Source of the DNA: an uncultured Desulfobulbaceae bacterium
GTDB lineage: Bacteria; Desulfobacterota; Desulfobulbia; Desulfobulbales; Desulfobulbaceae
Direction of reading: 5' to 3'
Assembly (NCBI GenBank): GCA_947260045.1
Contig: CAMYOP010000155.1
Coordinates: 1 to 12,953 of the forward strand
Length of the DNA: 12,953 bases
Shown here: in pieces, positions 1-5,681 of the stretch
Position numbering within the stretch: position 1 is the stretch's first letter
Layout: each line of letters begins with the position of its first letter
Translations under genes and position numbers: made by a program
The notes under the pieces: generated by a model
The model's database searches: none
Seen by the model: the letters and a program-made list of their open reading frames with translations, nothing else
Told to the model about the DNA's origin: nothing

Positions 1-574
1 GCAGCCCTTGCTGCGTCGGGTCGATGGAGACGCTAATGATCTGTGTCGGTTTTTGGTGGGGTGCGTAGGCTCGCAGCGCCGTCACCATATCCTCGAGCAA
101 AACGACCGGTCGGCCCGATCGCATCCCAATCAATCGCTCGGTTGGATCGGCAAAGAATCCTTCAGCCGGACCTGCGATCACGATGTCTTTGGTCTCGGGG
201 TAATAGAAAACGTATTGCACTGCGGTCAGACCAGCCAGCGCACGCATCTCATCGTTTGGAACCTGTCCCGCGGCAACCCGTTGTGCGATCGCCGCTTCAA
301 GCCGATTGAGTGAGATCTTGCGCAACTTGCTCGGTTGCATTACATCGGCATCCGCATCGGCGCGCGCCGCCATCAGACGTTGCTGAAGCAATCGAGGATC
401 AAACTGCCGTACTTTCAGCACTCCGGTCGCATCAATATCAATACCCGCGATCGGGTCACCAATCAGGATCGTGTCCTGACCTCCGCCGCCATCTTGGGCA
501 AACAGACTCGGAGCGGACGTAAAGGAGATTGCGAAAATGGCAACCAAAGCGCAGAGGCGATGCAACATGTTCAT
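1..574 (-). CDS. Secreted DUF1598-like protein, planctomycete type (C-terminus beyond window)
   Basis: The minus frame is open from ATG at 574 to the left edge, giving 191 codons of a longer protein. The N-terminus has a clear signal peptide: MNMLHRL followed by a hydrophobic run ending in SLFA, with cleavage likely before QDGG. The mature part includes the stretch LAGLTAVQYVFYYPETKDIV and then AGPAEGFF. I remember this pattern from planctomycete secreted proteins carrying DUF1598, whose function is unknown; the family assignment is from memory. The stretch is richer in G+C than everything right of about 1030, matching the gnd fragment beside it. The start was chosen because it puts the signal peptide at the N-terminus; the frame stays open a little upstream. 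It belongs to the left-hand genome of the presumed chimera, so it says nothing about the host of the sulfur operon. Confidence 0.6.
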   Translation of the reverse strand, partial: MNMLHRLCALVAIFAISFTSAPSLFAQDGGGGQDTILIGDPIAGIDIDATGVLKVRQFDPRLLQQRLMAARADADADVMQPSKLRKISLNRLEAAIAQRVAAGQVPNDEMRALAGLTAVQYVFYYPETKDIVIAGPAEGFFADPTERLIGMRSGRPVVLLEDMVTALRAYAPHQKPTQIISVSIDPTQQGL

Positions 575-894
575 GGATAGGCCGGTTTGGCTTGAACGGT
601 GAAGACGAGGAGCTGCGCAAAATCTCCGCAGCTTTCATCTCTGACAATAATCGGAGTTGGGCGATCCATCAACAAACTAAAGTATCCGCCAGGTGTCTGA
701 CCACGAAAACACCAGGGACGGTCCGATCATGCAGTTTATTCCATTTTTCCCCCTGTTTCCACACTGTTGTTCACCCCCCTGGGCATCCAGAGTCCGCGGC
801 GGAACTCCTCAAACCGAGGGCCTTTTCGTTTTCCCGGCAAAGCCTAGAATCCGGCCAGCACCGATCTTAACCCCCCTGAATTCTTGGAAAAACA
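575..894. other. Intergenic region between divergent genes
   Basis: This 320-base stretch separates the divergent starts of the DUF1598-like gene and gnd, so it should hold both promoters. I see no convincing promoter hexamers, RNA gene or strong hairpin. Just before the gnd ATG there is only a weak GGA ribosome-binding element (TTCTTGGAAAAACA). Short open frames here lack family features and are not called. Confidence 0.5.
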
Positions 895-1110
895 ATGAGT
901 GGTGACTGTGATTTTGGTCTGATTGGCTTGGCAGTGATGGGCGAAAATCTGGCTCTGAACGTCGAAAGCCGCGGCTACAAGGTTGCGGTCTACAACCGGA
1001 CGACGGAAAAGGTCGATGAGCTGATCAAAACTTGGCAGGACAACATTTTCCAGAACATAAAGTGCTTCTTCTGGTGTATTAAAGCCAGGTCCACCGGAGC
1101 CTACAACTAA
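895..1110 (+). pseudogene. gnd: 6-phosphogluconate dehydrogenase N-terminus, truncated at a chimeric junction
   Basis: The first 44 codons (895-1026) encode the start of 6-phosphogluconate dehydrogenase, the NADP-dependent enzyme of the oxidative pentose phosphate pathway. The Rossmann motif GLIGLAVMGENLALN is at residues 8-22, and YNRTTEKVDELI follows at residues 33-44, with the Asn-Arg-Thr that contacts the NADP phosphate. The full enzyme is about 300 to 490 residues; here homology stops after VDELI. From 1027 the frame reads the antisense of another gene and ends at a stop at 1108-1110, so the last 27 codons are artificial. The strong similarity to planctomycete Gnd fits the neighbouring DUF1598-like gene. 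Truncation by a join (assembly, amplification or true rearrangement) is more likely than natural gene decay, because the remaining codons are intact. Confidence 0.75.
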
Positions 1111-1119
1111 GTATTTCAT
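1015..1119 (-). pseudogene. Start of a small conserved protein, truncated at the chimeric junction
   Basis: Read leftward from ATG at 1119, the frame gives MKYLVVGSGGPGFNTPEEAL, then YVLENVVLPSFDQLI, then enters the antisense of gnd. A good ribosome-binding site (GAAGGTG, about 5 bases upstream) marks 1119 as the true start rather than the in-frame ATG at 1143. The N-terminus resembles a family of roughly 90-100-residue proteins starting MKYLVxGxGGPGF with a following PEEAxxxLExxxLPxFDxL helix, probably related to muconolactone-isomerase-like or YCII-like alpha+beta proteins; this is recalled and uncertain. About 35 codons are native; the frame then continues to a stop at 844 only by chance. 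Its base composition matches the right-hand genome. Confidence 0.45.
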
Positions 1120-1386
1120 TGTATCACCTTCACTTCTTCTCAATTAAATCCTGATACTGACTCTTTTACTAATGAAGTACATTATCTTTGCTTGAAATCT
1201 AGTTACGATTTCCTCGAAAGTGAAGGTACTGCCAAATAATATCCTTTGACTTTCTTCTTATAGAGACACTTCAACGTTCTTCCTCTCTATGTCTTCCCAC
1301 GGGATTGAGCATCTATTTTAAACAGTGATTACCTTAAAATAAGAATGAAGACGATTTCCAAAAATGGAAAATTTTGGGAGGCTGTC
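1120..1386. other. Intergenic region, divergent promoters expected
   Basis: This A+T-rich region lies between the truncated minus-strand gene and the small plus-strand gene at 1387. It holds the ribosome-binding site of the former and a small inverted repeat, GAAATC-7 nt-GATTTC, near 1195-1213. A TTGACT hexamer occurs near 1245 but has no well-placed -10 element before the 1387 start. I see no RNA gene. Confidence 0.35.
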
Positions 1387-1647
1387 ATGGGAAAACATAA
1401 AGAAGCAATTAAACAGGCAATAAAAAATGAATTGCTGGAAAAATTCAGAGTGATGAGGACAAATGACCAGGATCAGCTGTCATCAGTGTGGCTTTTTGGC
1501 GACTTCCTGCCATCATTAAGCGTCAAAGAAGAAAGAGCACTGGAAGAAGCACTTGGAGAAATGATTGCTGACGGCCTGATAGAATATGTCTCTGGGCCAA
1601 AACCAAACTATAAATTAACACATTTGGGTGCACAGACTCTTATCTGA
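1387..1647 (+). CDS. Small winged-helix-like protein of unknown function
   Basis: This 86-residue protein is highly charged. I chose ATG at 1387 because GGGAGG (1376-1381) sits 5 bases upstream; an in-frame ATG at 1345 would add 14 residues but has a poor ribosome-binding site. The second half reads KEERALEEALGEMIADGLIE, then a short turn with SGPKPNYKLTHLGAQTLI. That is the pattern of a recognition helix followed by a beta wing (GLIxY...xYxLTxxGxxxL) as in small winged-helix DNA-binding proteins. I do not recognise a named family and there is no catalytic motif. The gene converges on the sulfur operon and ends just before that operon's terminator. The role as a regulator is an inference from the fold pattern alone. 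Confidence 0.6.
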   Translation: MGKHKEAIKQAIKNELLEKFRVMRTNDQDQLSSVWLFGDFLPSLSVKEERALEEALGEMIADGLIEYVSGPKPNYKLTHLGAQTLI

Positions 1648-1685
1648 AAAAAGTGGCAGCAGAGGGAGGAGTTCTCTGCTGCCAC
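1647..1685 (-). terminator. Rho-independent terminator of the leftward sulfur operon
   Basis: A perfect 12-bp stem (GTGGCAGCAGAG at 1653-1664 paired with CTCTGCTGCCAC at 1674-1685) encloses a 9-base loop. On the minus strand it is followed directly by six T residues (1652-1647). It lies about 125 bases beyond the tusA-like stop codon, so it ends the five-gene operon. In the plus direction the stem has no U tract, so it is a weaker barrier for the convergent 1387 gene, whose stop codon adjoins it. Confidence 0.85.
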
Positions 1686-1809
1686 ATGCTGCTATGAATA
1701 TATTTGACAGGACCTCCAAAAAATTTGAGGGGGAGGATTGGCGGCCTGCTGATTAATTCTTTTACAGCATTTCTGAGGAGTACATACACTCCAAATCGTT
1801 TTATCTTTT

Positions 1810-2052
1810 TCAGGCCTTTCTGATTAAAACCTGCCAGGAACCGTCCTCAAGTTGTTTTTTATCCAGAACTTCGTGCCCTTCTTTTTGCACAGAACCAGGC
1901 ACATTATTGATTGGTGGACCATCATCAAGAACTATTTCCAGTACCTGACCTGATTTCAATTTTGCCAGCTCCACTTTGGCATACACCATATTCAGGGGGC
2001 AACCGACACCCCGGCAATTTTTTTCAGCATCTACGACCACTGTTTTTGCCAT
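1810..2052 (-). CDS. TusA/SirA-like sulfur-relay protein
   Basis: This 80-residue protein has the TusA fold pattern: a strand (MAKTVVVDAEK), the cysteine motif CRGVGCPLNMVYAKVELAKL (residues 13-32), then a strand with VLDDG and the closing VLDKKQLEDGSWQVLIRK. TusA proteins carry persulfide sulfur on the cysteine of a CPxP motif. Here Cys18 is present, but the motif reads CPLN, with Asn in place of the second Pro, and there is an extra Cys13. I chose ATG at 2052 because GGAG lies 6 bases upstream; the in-frame ATG at 2064 has no good site. It starts 19 bases after the JAMM protease gene and is last in the operon. The likely role is delivery or relay of sulfur to the HcyF/HcyS-like pair. The family is fairly certain; the substrate is inferred from context. 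Confidence 0.82.
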   Translation of the reverse strand: MAKTVVVDAEKNCRGVGCPLNMVYAKVELAKLKSGQVLEIVLDDGPPINNVPGSVQKEGHEVLDKKQLEDGSWQVLIRKA

Positions 2053-2071
2053 GTTTTTCTCCATTTTTCTT

Positions 2072-2494
2072 TTAATGTATGTTGTTTACGATTTGCGTAT
2101 CCTCAGCACTAACCTCACCCTTCTGGATACGAAATGATTTCAGGTCTGGAACCTCTCCTGCAAGGGAGAGAATCACATAACTTAGATTTGGATCATAGGC
2201 CAGTTTAATATCTTCCAATGAAGGTCTGGCTGGTGTTTCGGGATGACTGTGATACACTGCCCGTAATTTCAAGCCTTTCTGGCGCATATCCTTCACCGCT
2301 TTAAACTGTTCTTCTGGTTGCATGGTGAAATGCTCGGGACTCTCGTCTAAATTTCGCATTTCATAATGGGCTATGACCACTCCATCTTTTTCAGCAAGAT
2401 AACCGCATACCTCATTTGGCATGCCTGATAATGCCTGATTCACCAGGGCAGTGTAGACCTTCTCTTCAATGTTCAAGATGTCTTTACTTTCCAT
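2072..2494 (-). CDS. hcyD: JAMM/MPN+ metalloprotease, HcyD-like
   Basis: This 140-residue protein has the complete JAMM zinc-protease motif: Glu28 (PNEVCGYL), His82-Ser-His84-Pro and, seven residues on, Ser92-x-x-Asp95 (PSLED). Single-domain bacterial JAMM proteins such as Mec of Mycobacterium and HcyD of Wolinella cut after the C-terminal Gly-Gly of small sulfur carriers, both to trim them and to release the amino acid built on them. The operon encodes a carrier with residues beyond Gly-Gly-Gly, so it has an obvious substrate. The start at 2494 leaves a 7-base gap after the hcyF-like stop and places the initial helix normally; an upstream in-frame ATG at 2530 would overlap hcyF by 29 bases. 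No strong ribosome-binding site is visible, which suggests translational coupling. The enzyme class is near certain; the HcyD assignment rests on the operon. Confidence 0.85.
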   Translation of the reverse strand: MESKDILNIEEKVYTALVNQALSGMPNEVCGYLAEKDGVVIAHYEMRNLDESPEHFTMQPEEQFKAVKDMRQKGLKLRAVYHSHPETPARPSLEDIKLAYDPNLSYVILSLAGEVPDLKSFRIQKGEVSAEDTQIVNNIH

Positions 2495-2501
2495 TGTATT
2501 A

Positions 2502-3305
2502 TTACAGGCTGCAAACAGCCTGTTCCGCATCTACGAGTTCGGTAATTGTGGGAGACTGGCCACAAAGTGGGCAATTATCCTGTTTTTTGAGCTGCACCTT
2601 TCTAAAATTCATGGTTTTGGCATCAAATGACAGGAGTGTATCGGTCAAAAGTGAACCTGCACCTGTAATAAATTTCAATGCTTCAGTTGCCTGGATGGTT
2701 CCGAGCATACCGGCAATTGCCCCGAGTACACCTGCCTGGGAACAGGTTGGAACGGCATCGGGCGGTGGCGGACTCCTGAAGGTACAACGATAACAGGATG
2801 ACTCACCTGGAACCACTGTCATGGTCTGACCATCAAAGCGTAAAATGCCACCATGGGAAAAGGGAATTTTTTCCATGACACAGGCATCATTTACCAGAAA
2901 TTTGGTCGGGAAATTATCCGTCCCGTCAATTACGAAATCATAATCACGTATAATGTCTCTTATGTTATCAGCCACCAGCATGAGCTGATAGGTTCGGATC
3001 TCGAGCTCCGGATTGATGGCAAGCATTTTCTCCTTTGCCGACTCAACTTTTGGCACATCAATATCTTTAGTAAAATGGGCAATCTGGCGCTGAAGGTTTG
3101 AAATCTCCACAGTGTCATTATCTACGATTCCAATGGTGCCCACCCCTGCTGCTGCAAGGTATAGGGCGACTGGACATCCCAACCCGCCAGCTCCAACCAC
3201 CAATACCTTTGCGTCCAGTAGTTTTTCCTGTCCCTCAACACCAACATCCTGCAAAAGAATATGCCGGCTGTAGCGCTCCAGCTGTTCAAGCGAAAAATCT
3301 CTCAT
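2502..3305 (-). CDS. hcyF: E1-like sulfur-carrier adenylyltransferase (HcyF/ThiF/MoeB family)
   Basis: This 267-residue protein has the length and motifs of the MoeB/ThiF family. It shows the nucleotide motif VVGAGGLG (residues 36-43), the acidic NDTVEISNLQRQ with the arginine finger (Arg73), Lys86, DGTDN (127-131), two zinc cysteine pairs (Cys171-x-x-Cys174 and Cys245-x-x-Cys248) and Cys188 in VPTCSQAGVLG. Such enzymes use ATP to adenylate the C-terminal glycine of a ubiquitin-like carrier so that sulfide or a persulfide can make a thiocarboxylate. There is no rhodanese domain, so sulfur must come from elsewhere; the TusA-like gene is a candidate. The start overlaps the end of the PLP-enzyme gene by four bases (ATGA), a sign of coupling. 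ThiF or MoeB function is possible, but the metY-like and JAMM neighbours favour HcyF. Confidence 0.88.
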   Translation of the reverse strand: MRDFSLEQLERYSRHILLQDVGVEGQEKLLDAKVLVVGAGGLGCPVALYLAAAGVGTIGIVDNDTVEISNLQRQIAHFTKDIDVPKVESAKEKMLAINPELEIRTYQLMLVADNIRDIIRDYDFVIDGTDNFPTKFLVNDACVMEKIPFSHGGILRFDGQTMTVVPGESSCYRCTFRSPPPPDAVPTCSQAGVLGAIAGMLGTIQATEALKFITGAGSLLTDTLLSFDAKTMNFRKVQLKKQDNCPLCGQSPTITELVDAEQAVCSL

Positions 3306-4459
3306 CTATTTTCAAGCCCCTTTTGTAAGTCTTGGATTAAATCTTCACTGTTTTCAATGCCGACCGACAAGCGCAGCATGGTCGGTCGTAAACACATCGC
3401 AGCCTGTTCTTCCTCACTGTACTCAGCAAAAATTGTCGATGCCGGATGAACAATGAGTGTTTTATTGTCGTTTATATTTGTTGCTCTGCGGATAAGCTGC
3501 AGACTGTCTATCAGGGCAAAACAGGTCTGCTTGGAACCAAGATCAAAAGTCAGCAGGCCGCCACATTTATTGCCAAATAATTTTACCGCTCGCTCATAAT
3601 ACGGAGAACTTTTCAAACCTGGATAATGCACCGATGAAACCTGTGAGTGTGCTTCAAGAAATTCTGCAATTTTTTGAGTATTCGTACATGTTTTATCAAG
3701 CCGCAGGCTCAAAGTTTCCAGGCCTAAACTTTGAAGATAGGCGTTATGGGGAGCAAGACAGGATCCTGTGTTTCGCAAAACATCTGACCTATTACCATGA
3801 TCAAGAATCACTCCTCCCACAGAGGTGGCGCCCCCGGAAATAGATTTTGTACTGGAAAGAATTTCTATATTGACGCCAACTTTTTTCGAATCAAAAAGGT
3901 AAGGTGTCATCACGGTGTTATCGAGCACCAAAGGAATTCCGTATTTTTTTGCCAAAGTTCCAACAGCCTCAAAATCAGCCACTTCAAGATGCGGATTGGT
4001 TATGCTTTCAAGAAAAATAGCCCGCGTCTGTTTATCTATGGCTTTTTCTATTTCAGCAGGCTCAGTCATGGAAACACAGCGGGTTTCCAGACCCCATGGG
4101 CCAAAAGTTTTTTCAAAAAGCGACAAGGTATTGCCAAATATTTTTTTGGTGGTGACAATGTTTGATCCTGCCTCAGCCAAAGCCATGATAGTTGCATTGA
4201 TTGCAGCCATTCCCGATGAAACTGCAAGACATGCAAGTGAGCCAGATAGTTCTCTGATCCGCTGCTCAAAATCTTCCACAGTTGGGTTTGAAATACGGGA
4301 ATAGGTATGGGCTGGTTTTTTCCCTTCAAAGGCCAGCTGAATTGATTGGGCAGTGTCATGCTCAAAGGCAACATTATCATAGACTGGTACGCGCAAAGAA
4401 CCATGCACATCCTTTTTGCCTGGCCTCTGGTGAATGGCCCTGGTGGCAAAACCGTACAT
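3302..4459 (-). CDS. PLP-dependent homocysteine/cystathionine synthase (MetY/MetZ/MetB family)
   Basis: This 385-residue enzyme belongs to the Cys/Met-metabolism PLP family. Visible features are YSRISNPT (residues 53-60, cofactor phosphate contacts), SSGMAAI (81-87), the ring-nitrogen aspartate in VLDNT (Asp180), the Schiff-base lysine in SSTKS (Lys205) with SGGATSVGG after it, and the C-terminal HPAST...LRPTMLRLSVGIE. The family makes homocysteine or cystathionine from activated homoserine. The length fits MetB or MetZ better than the longer classical MetY, so the exact substrate is open. Position between a sulfur-carrier gene and its activating enzyme argues for transfer of a protein thiocarboxylate to O-acetyl- or O-succinylhomoserine, as MetY does with HcyS in Wolinella. 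The start codon overlaps the carrier stop (TAATG) and the stop overlaps hcyF (ATGA). Cytoplasmic. Confidence 0.88.
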   Translation of the reverse strand: MYGFATRAIHQRPGKKDVHGSLRVPVYDNVAFEHDTAQSIQLAFEGKKPAHTYSRISNPTVEDFEQRIRELSGSLACLAVSSGMAAINATIMALAEAGSNIVTTKKIFGNTLSLFEKTFGPWGLETRCVSMTEPAEIEKAIDKQTRAIFLESITNPHLEVADFEAVGTLAKKYGIPLVLDNTVMTPYLFDSKKVGVNIEILSSTKSISGGATSVGGVILDHGNRSDVLRNTGSCLAPHNAYLQSLGLETLSLRLDKTCTNTQKIAEFLEAHSQVSSVHYPGLKSSPYYERAVKLFGNKCGGLLTFDLGSKQTCFALIDSLQLIRRATNINDNKTLIVHPASTIFAEYSEEEQAAMCLRPTMLRLSVGIENSEDLIQDLQKGLENR

Positions 4460-4671
4460 TAACGGCTTCCTCCGCCCATAAAGTATAGAAAATCAACTTC
4501 ATCATGTTCAGCAATAAAGGTGTCTTCATACTTCTCACGCTCAATCACCTTCCCATTGAGCAGCACCGAAACCATTTCTGGAGATTCCACTTCACTCACT
4601 ACAAGCAGTTCATTTATAGAAACAGGTGGCTCATTTAAAAATTTTTCTTCGCCGTTTACAGAAATAATCAC
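4459..4671 (-). CDS. hcyS: ThiS/MoaD-like sulfur carrier with C-terminal extension, HcyS-like
   Basis: This 70-residue beta-grasp protein is of ThiS size. It has the opening strand MIISVNGEEK, central VSVLLNGKVIEREKY and the typical end DEVDFLYFMGG. Instead of stopping at Gly-Gly it ends MGGGSR (residues 65-70), so it must be cut before the terminal glycine can be adenylated. The start codon is GTG at 4671, set by a strong AAGGAGG five bases upstream; an ATG four bases before it is out of frame and meets a stop at once. It is the first gene of the operon and overlaps the next by one base. A thiamine role (ThiS) is less likely because no thiazole synthase is nearby and a JAMM protease is. The name hcyS is by analogy with the Wolinella pathway. 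Confidence 0.85.
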   Translation of the reverse strand: MIISVNGEEKFLNEPPVSINELLVVSEVESPEMVSVLLNGKVIEREKYEDTFIAEHDEVDFLYFMGGGSR

Positions 4672-4692
4672 TTCATCCTCCTTACGCCTCTC

Positions 4693-4734
4693 GCTTAATC
4701 CTTATTAACTTGATCAGGTTAATAAGGATTAAGC
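4693..4734. promoter_or_regulatory. 42-base inverted repeat, probable operator of the sulfur operon
   Basis: Arms CTTAATCCTTATTAAC (4694-4709) and GTTAATAAGGATTAAG (4718-4733) are perfect complements, extended by one more G-C pair outside. The centre is TGATCA, itself palindromic, flanked by a single T/G mismatch. The element lies between the candidate promoter and the GTG start of the carrier gene and overlaps the proposed -10. It has no U tract on either side, so it is unlikely to be a terminator. The length and symmetry suit a dimeric repressor such as the adjacent Rrf2 protein. A leader-RNA hairpin role is the alternative. Confidence 0.7.
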
Positions 4735-4756
4735 CATAGAGAGAAAAATAAGTCAA
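4728..4756 (-). promoter_or_regulatory. Candidate sigma-70 promoter of the sulfur operon
   Basis: On the minus strand TTGACT (4756-4751) is followed after 17 bases by CTTAAT (4733-4728), which matches four of six bases of the -10 consensus. Transcription would start inside the 42-base inverted repeat, about 50 bases before the GTG. The hexamers are only moderate matches; position and the repeat support the call. Confidence 0.45.
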
Positions 4757-4797
4757 GAAAAAAAATATATTGGACCCAAAAAAGTATTTGGATTTGC

Positions 4798-4838
4798 TCA
4801 AAATAACACCAAGGCAGGGAGCTTTGACAACCCTGCCT
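4798..4838 (-). terminator. Probable terminator after the Rrf2 gene
   Basis: AGGCAGGG (minus strand, 4838-4831) pairs with CCCTGCCT (4819-4812) across an 11-base loop. A T-rich but interrupted tail (TTGGTGTTATTTT) follows on the minus strand. It lies 14 bases beyond the rrf2 stop codon and separates that gene from the sulfur operon, which therefore needs its own promoter. Confidence 0.6.
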
Positions 4839-4851
4839 CCAGCACTGGATA

Positions 4852-5271
4852 TTATATATCGAAATAGCCCATATTCTGATTTATTTGATGACGGGCAAGG
4901 AGTTCAGCCAGTGAAACATTGAGGGTTTTGATAAATTTTTCCTGAATGGTGCGCAAAAAATCGGAAATAGCATCAGATTCAACAACATCACCTTTGACAT
5001 CAAATTCAATACCACCTTCCAGGAGAAAGATTATATCGGATGCATATGTTTCTTCTGGTGATTTGGCAAGAACGTAGCCACCATTTTTACCGCGAATACT
5101 TCTAACAAGTCCTGCTTTTACAAGTTGGTTGAAAATCTGTTCAAGATACTGACGGGAAATATTCTGCCTCTCAGAAATCTCTTTCAAGGATACAGCACCG
5201 CCCTGGTAATAGGGGGCCAGTTCCAAGAGGGCCTTGAGGCCATATCTGCTTTTGGAGCTTATGGTTATCAT
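4852..5271 (-). CDS. Rrf2-family transcriptional regulator, CymR-like, without cysteines
   Basis: This 139-residue protein has the Rrf2 N-terminus (SSKSRYGLKALLELA), a helix-turn-helix at about residues 27-56 (VSLKEISERQNISRQYLEQI) and the wing RGKNGGYVLAKSPEE (60-74). Rrf2 proteins are dimeric repressors; IscR and NsrR types carry an iron-sulfur cluster on three cysteines. This one has no cysteine at all, so it cannot bind a cluster that way. That makes it like CymR, the cysteine-metabolism repressor that senses sulfur status through a partner enzyme. It lies directly upstream of the hcyS-like operon, on the same strand, with a terminator and a long inverted repeat between. The inferred target is that repeat. 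GAGG lies upstream of the ATG but 12 bases away, so translation may be modest. Confidence 0.85.
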   Translation of the reverse strand: MITISSKSRYGLKALLELAPYYQGGAVSLKEISERQNISRQYLEQIFNQLVKAGLVRSIRGKNGGYVLAKSPEETYASDIIFLLEGGIEFDVKGDVVESDAISDFLRTIQEKFIKTLNVSLAELLARHQINQNMGYFDI

Positions 5272-5681
5272 ATTCTATCTGATCCTCGTGCTTGGGCATA
5301 TTACACCCTGTTCAAAAAGAAACATCACAATAGCTGACTAAACATATCAGATTTAATGAAAACTACTGGGGTAAAATGTGCAAGGAAATAATTTCGCTCA
5401 CAGGCTGTGGTCAGAGAATTTTCATGCAGGGGATGATGGTCGTAAAAAATTACTGGGAAGAAACCTGTAAAGACTCATCTGAAAAACATGGGAAAAAAGG
5501 CTTAGGTGTTTATGGACAGGGGCAGTAGCCAAGATAGGAAAACTTGCAATCAGATAATTACAAGCAAGCTACCAGCTCAGGCATCTCCTTATAAAATGAC
5601 ACCTGAACCAGTAGCTGTTCCCTGACAAGCACGAAACACATCTCATTTTCGTGGCAGGGTAGTAAATGTTTTGTTTTGATC
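5272..5681. other. Intergenic region between the Rrf2 and Tim44-domain genes
   Basis: This 410-base stretch should hold the rrf2 promoter and the end of the Tim44-gene transcript. An imperfect inverted repeat occurs at 5567-5616 (AGCTAC-4-TCAGG and CCTGA-4-GTAGCT around a 20-base loop) without a U tract. A 50-codon plus-strand frame at 5376-5528 has no strong ribosome-binding site and no recognisable product. Nothing else is evident. Confidence 0.35.

Noticed and set aside
1..870. Several plus-strand frames across the left end and the antisense frame at 456-647
   Set aside because: They are shadows of the minus-strand DUF1598-like gene or lie in its upstream region; their products are Arg/His/Ser-rich without family features.
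844..1014. Continuation of the small minus-strand protein beyond the junction
   Set aside because: This part is the exact antisense of gnd, so it is a product of the join and not native coding sequence.
1686..1809. Second terminator or small gene between the hairpin and the TusA-like gene
   Set aside because: Only a short CCTCC/GGAGG pairing is visible, with no U tract or open frame of interest.
4693..4734. Reading the 42-base inverted repeat as a terminator
   Set aside because: Neither strand has a U tract after it, it lies between a promoter and a start codon, and the rrf2 gene already has its own hairpin at 4812-4838.
5376..5528. 50-codon plus-strand frame between the Rrf2 and Tim44-domain genes
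   Set aside because: It has no strong ribosome-binding site, no recognisable motif and a composition like the surrounding non-coding DNA; left as part of the intergenic region.
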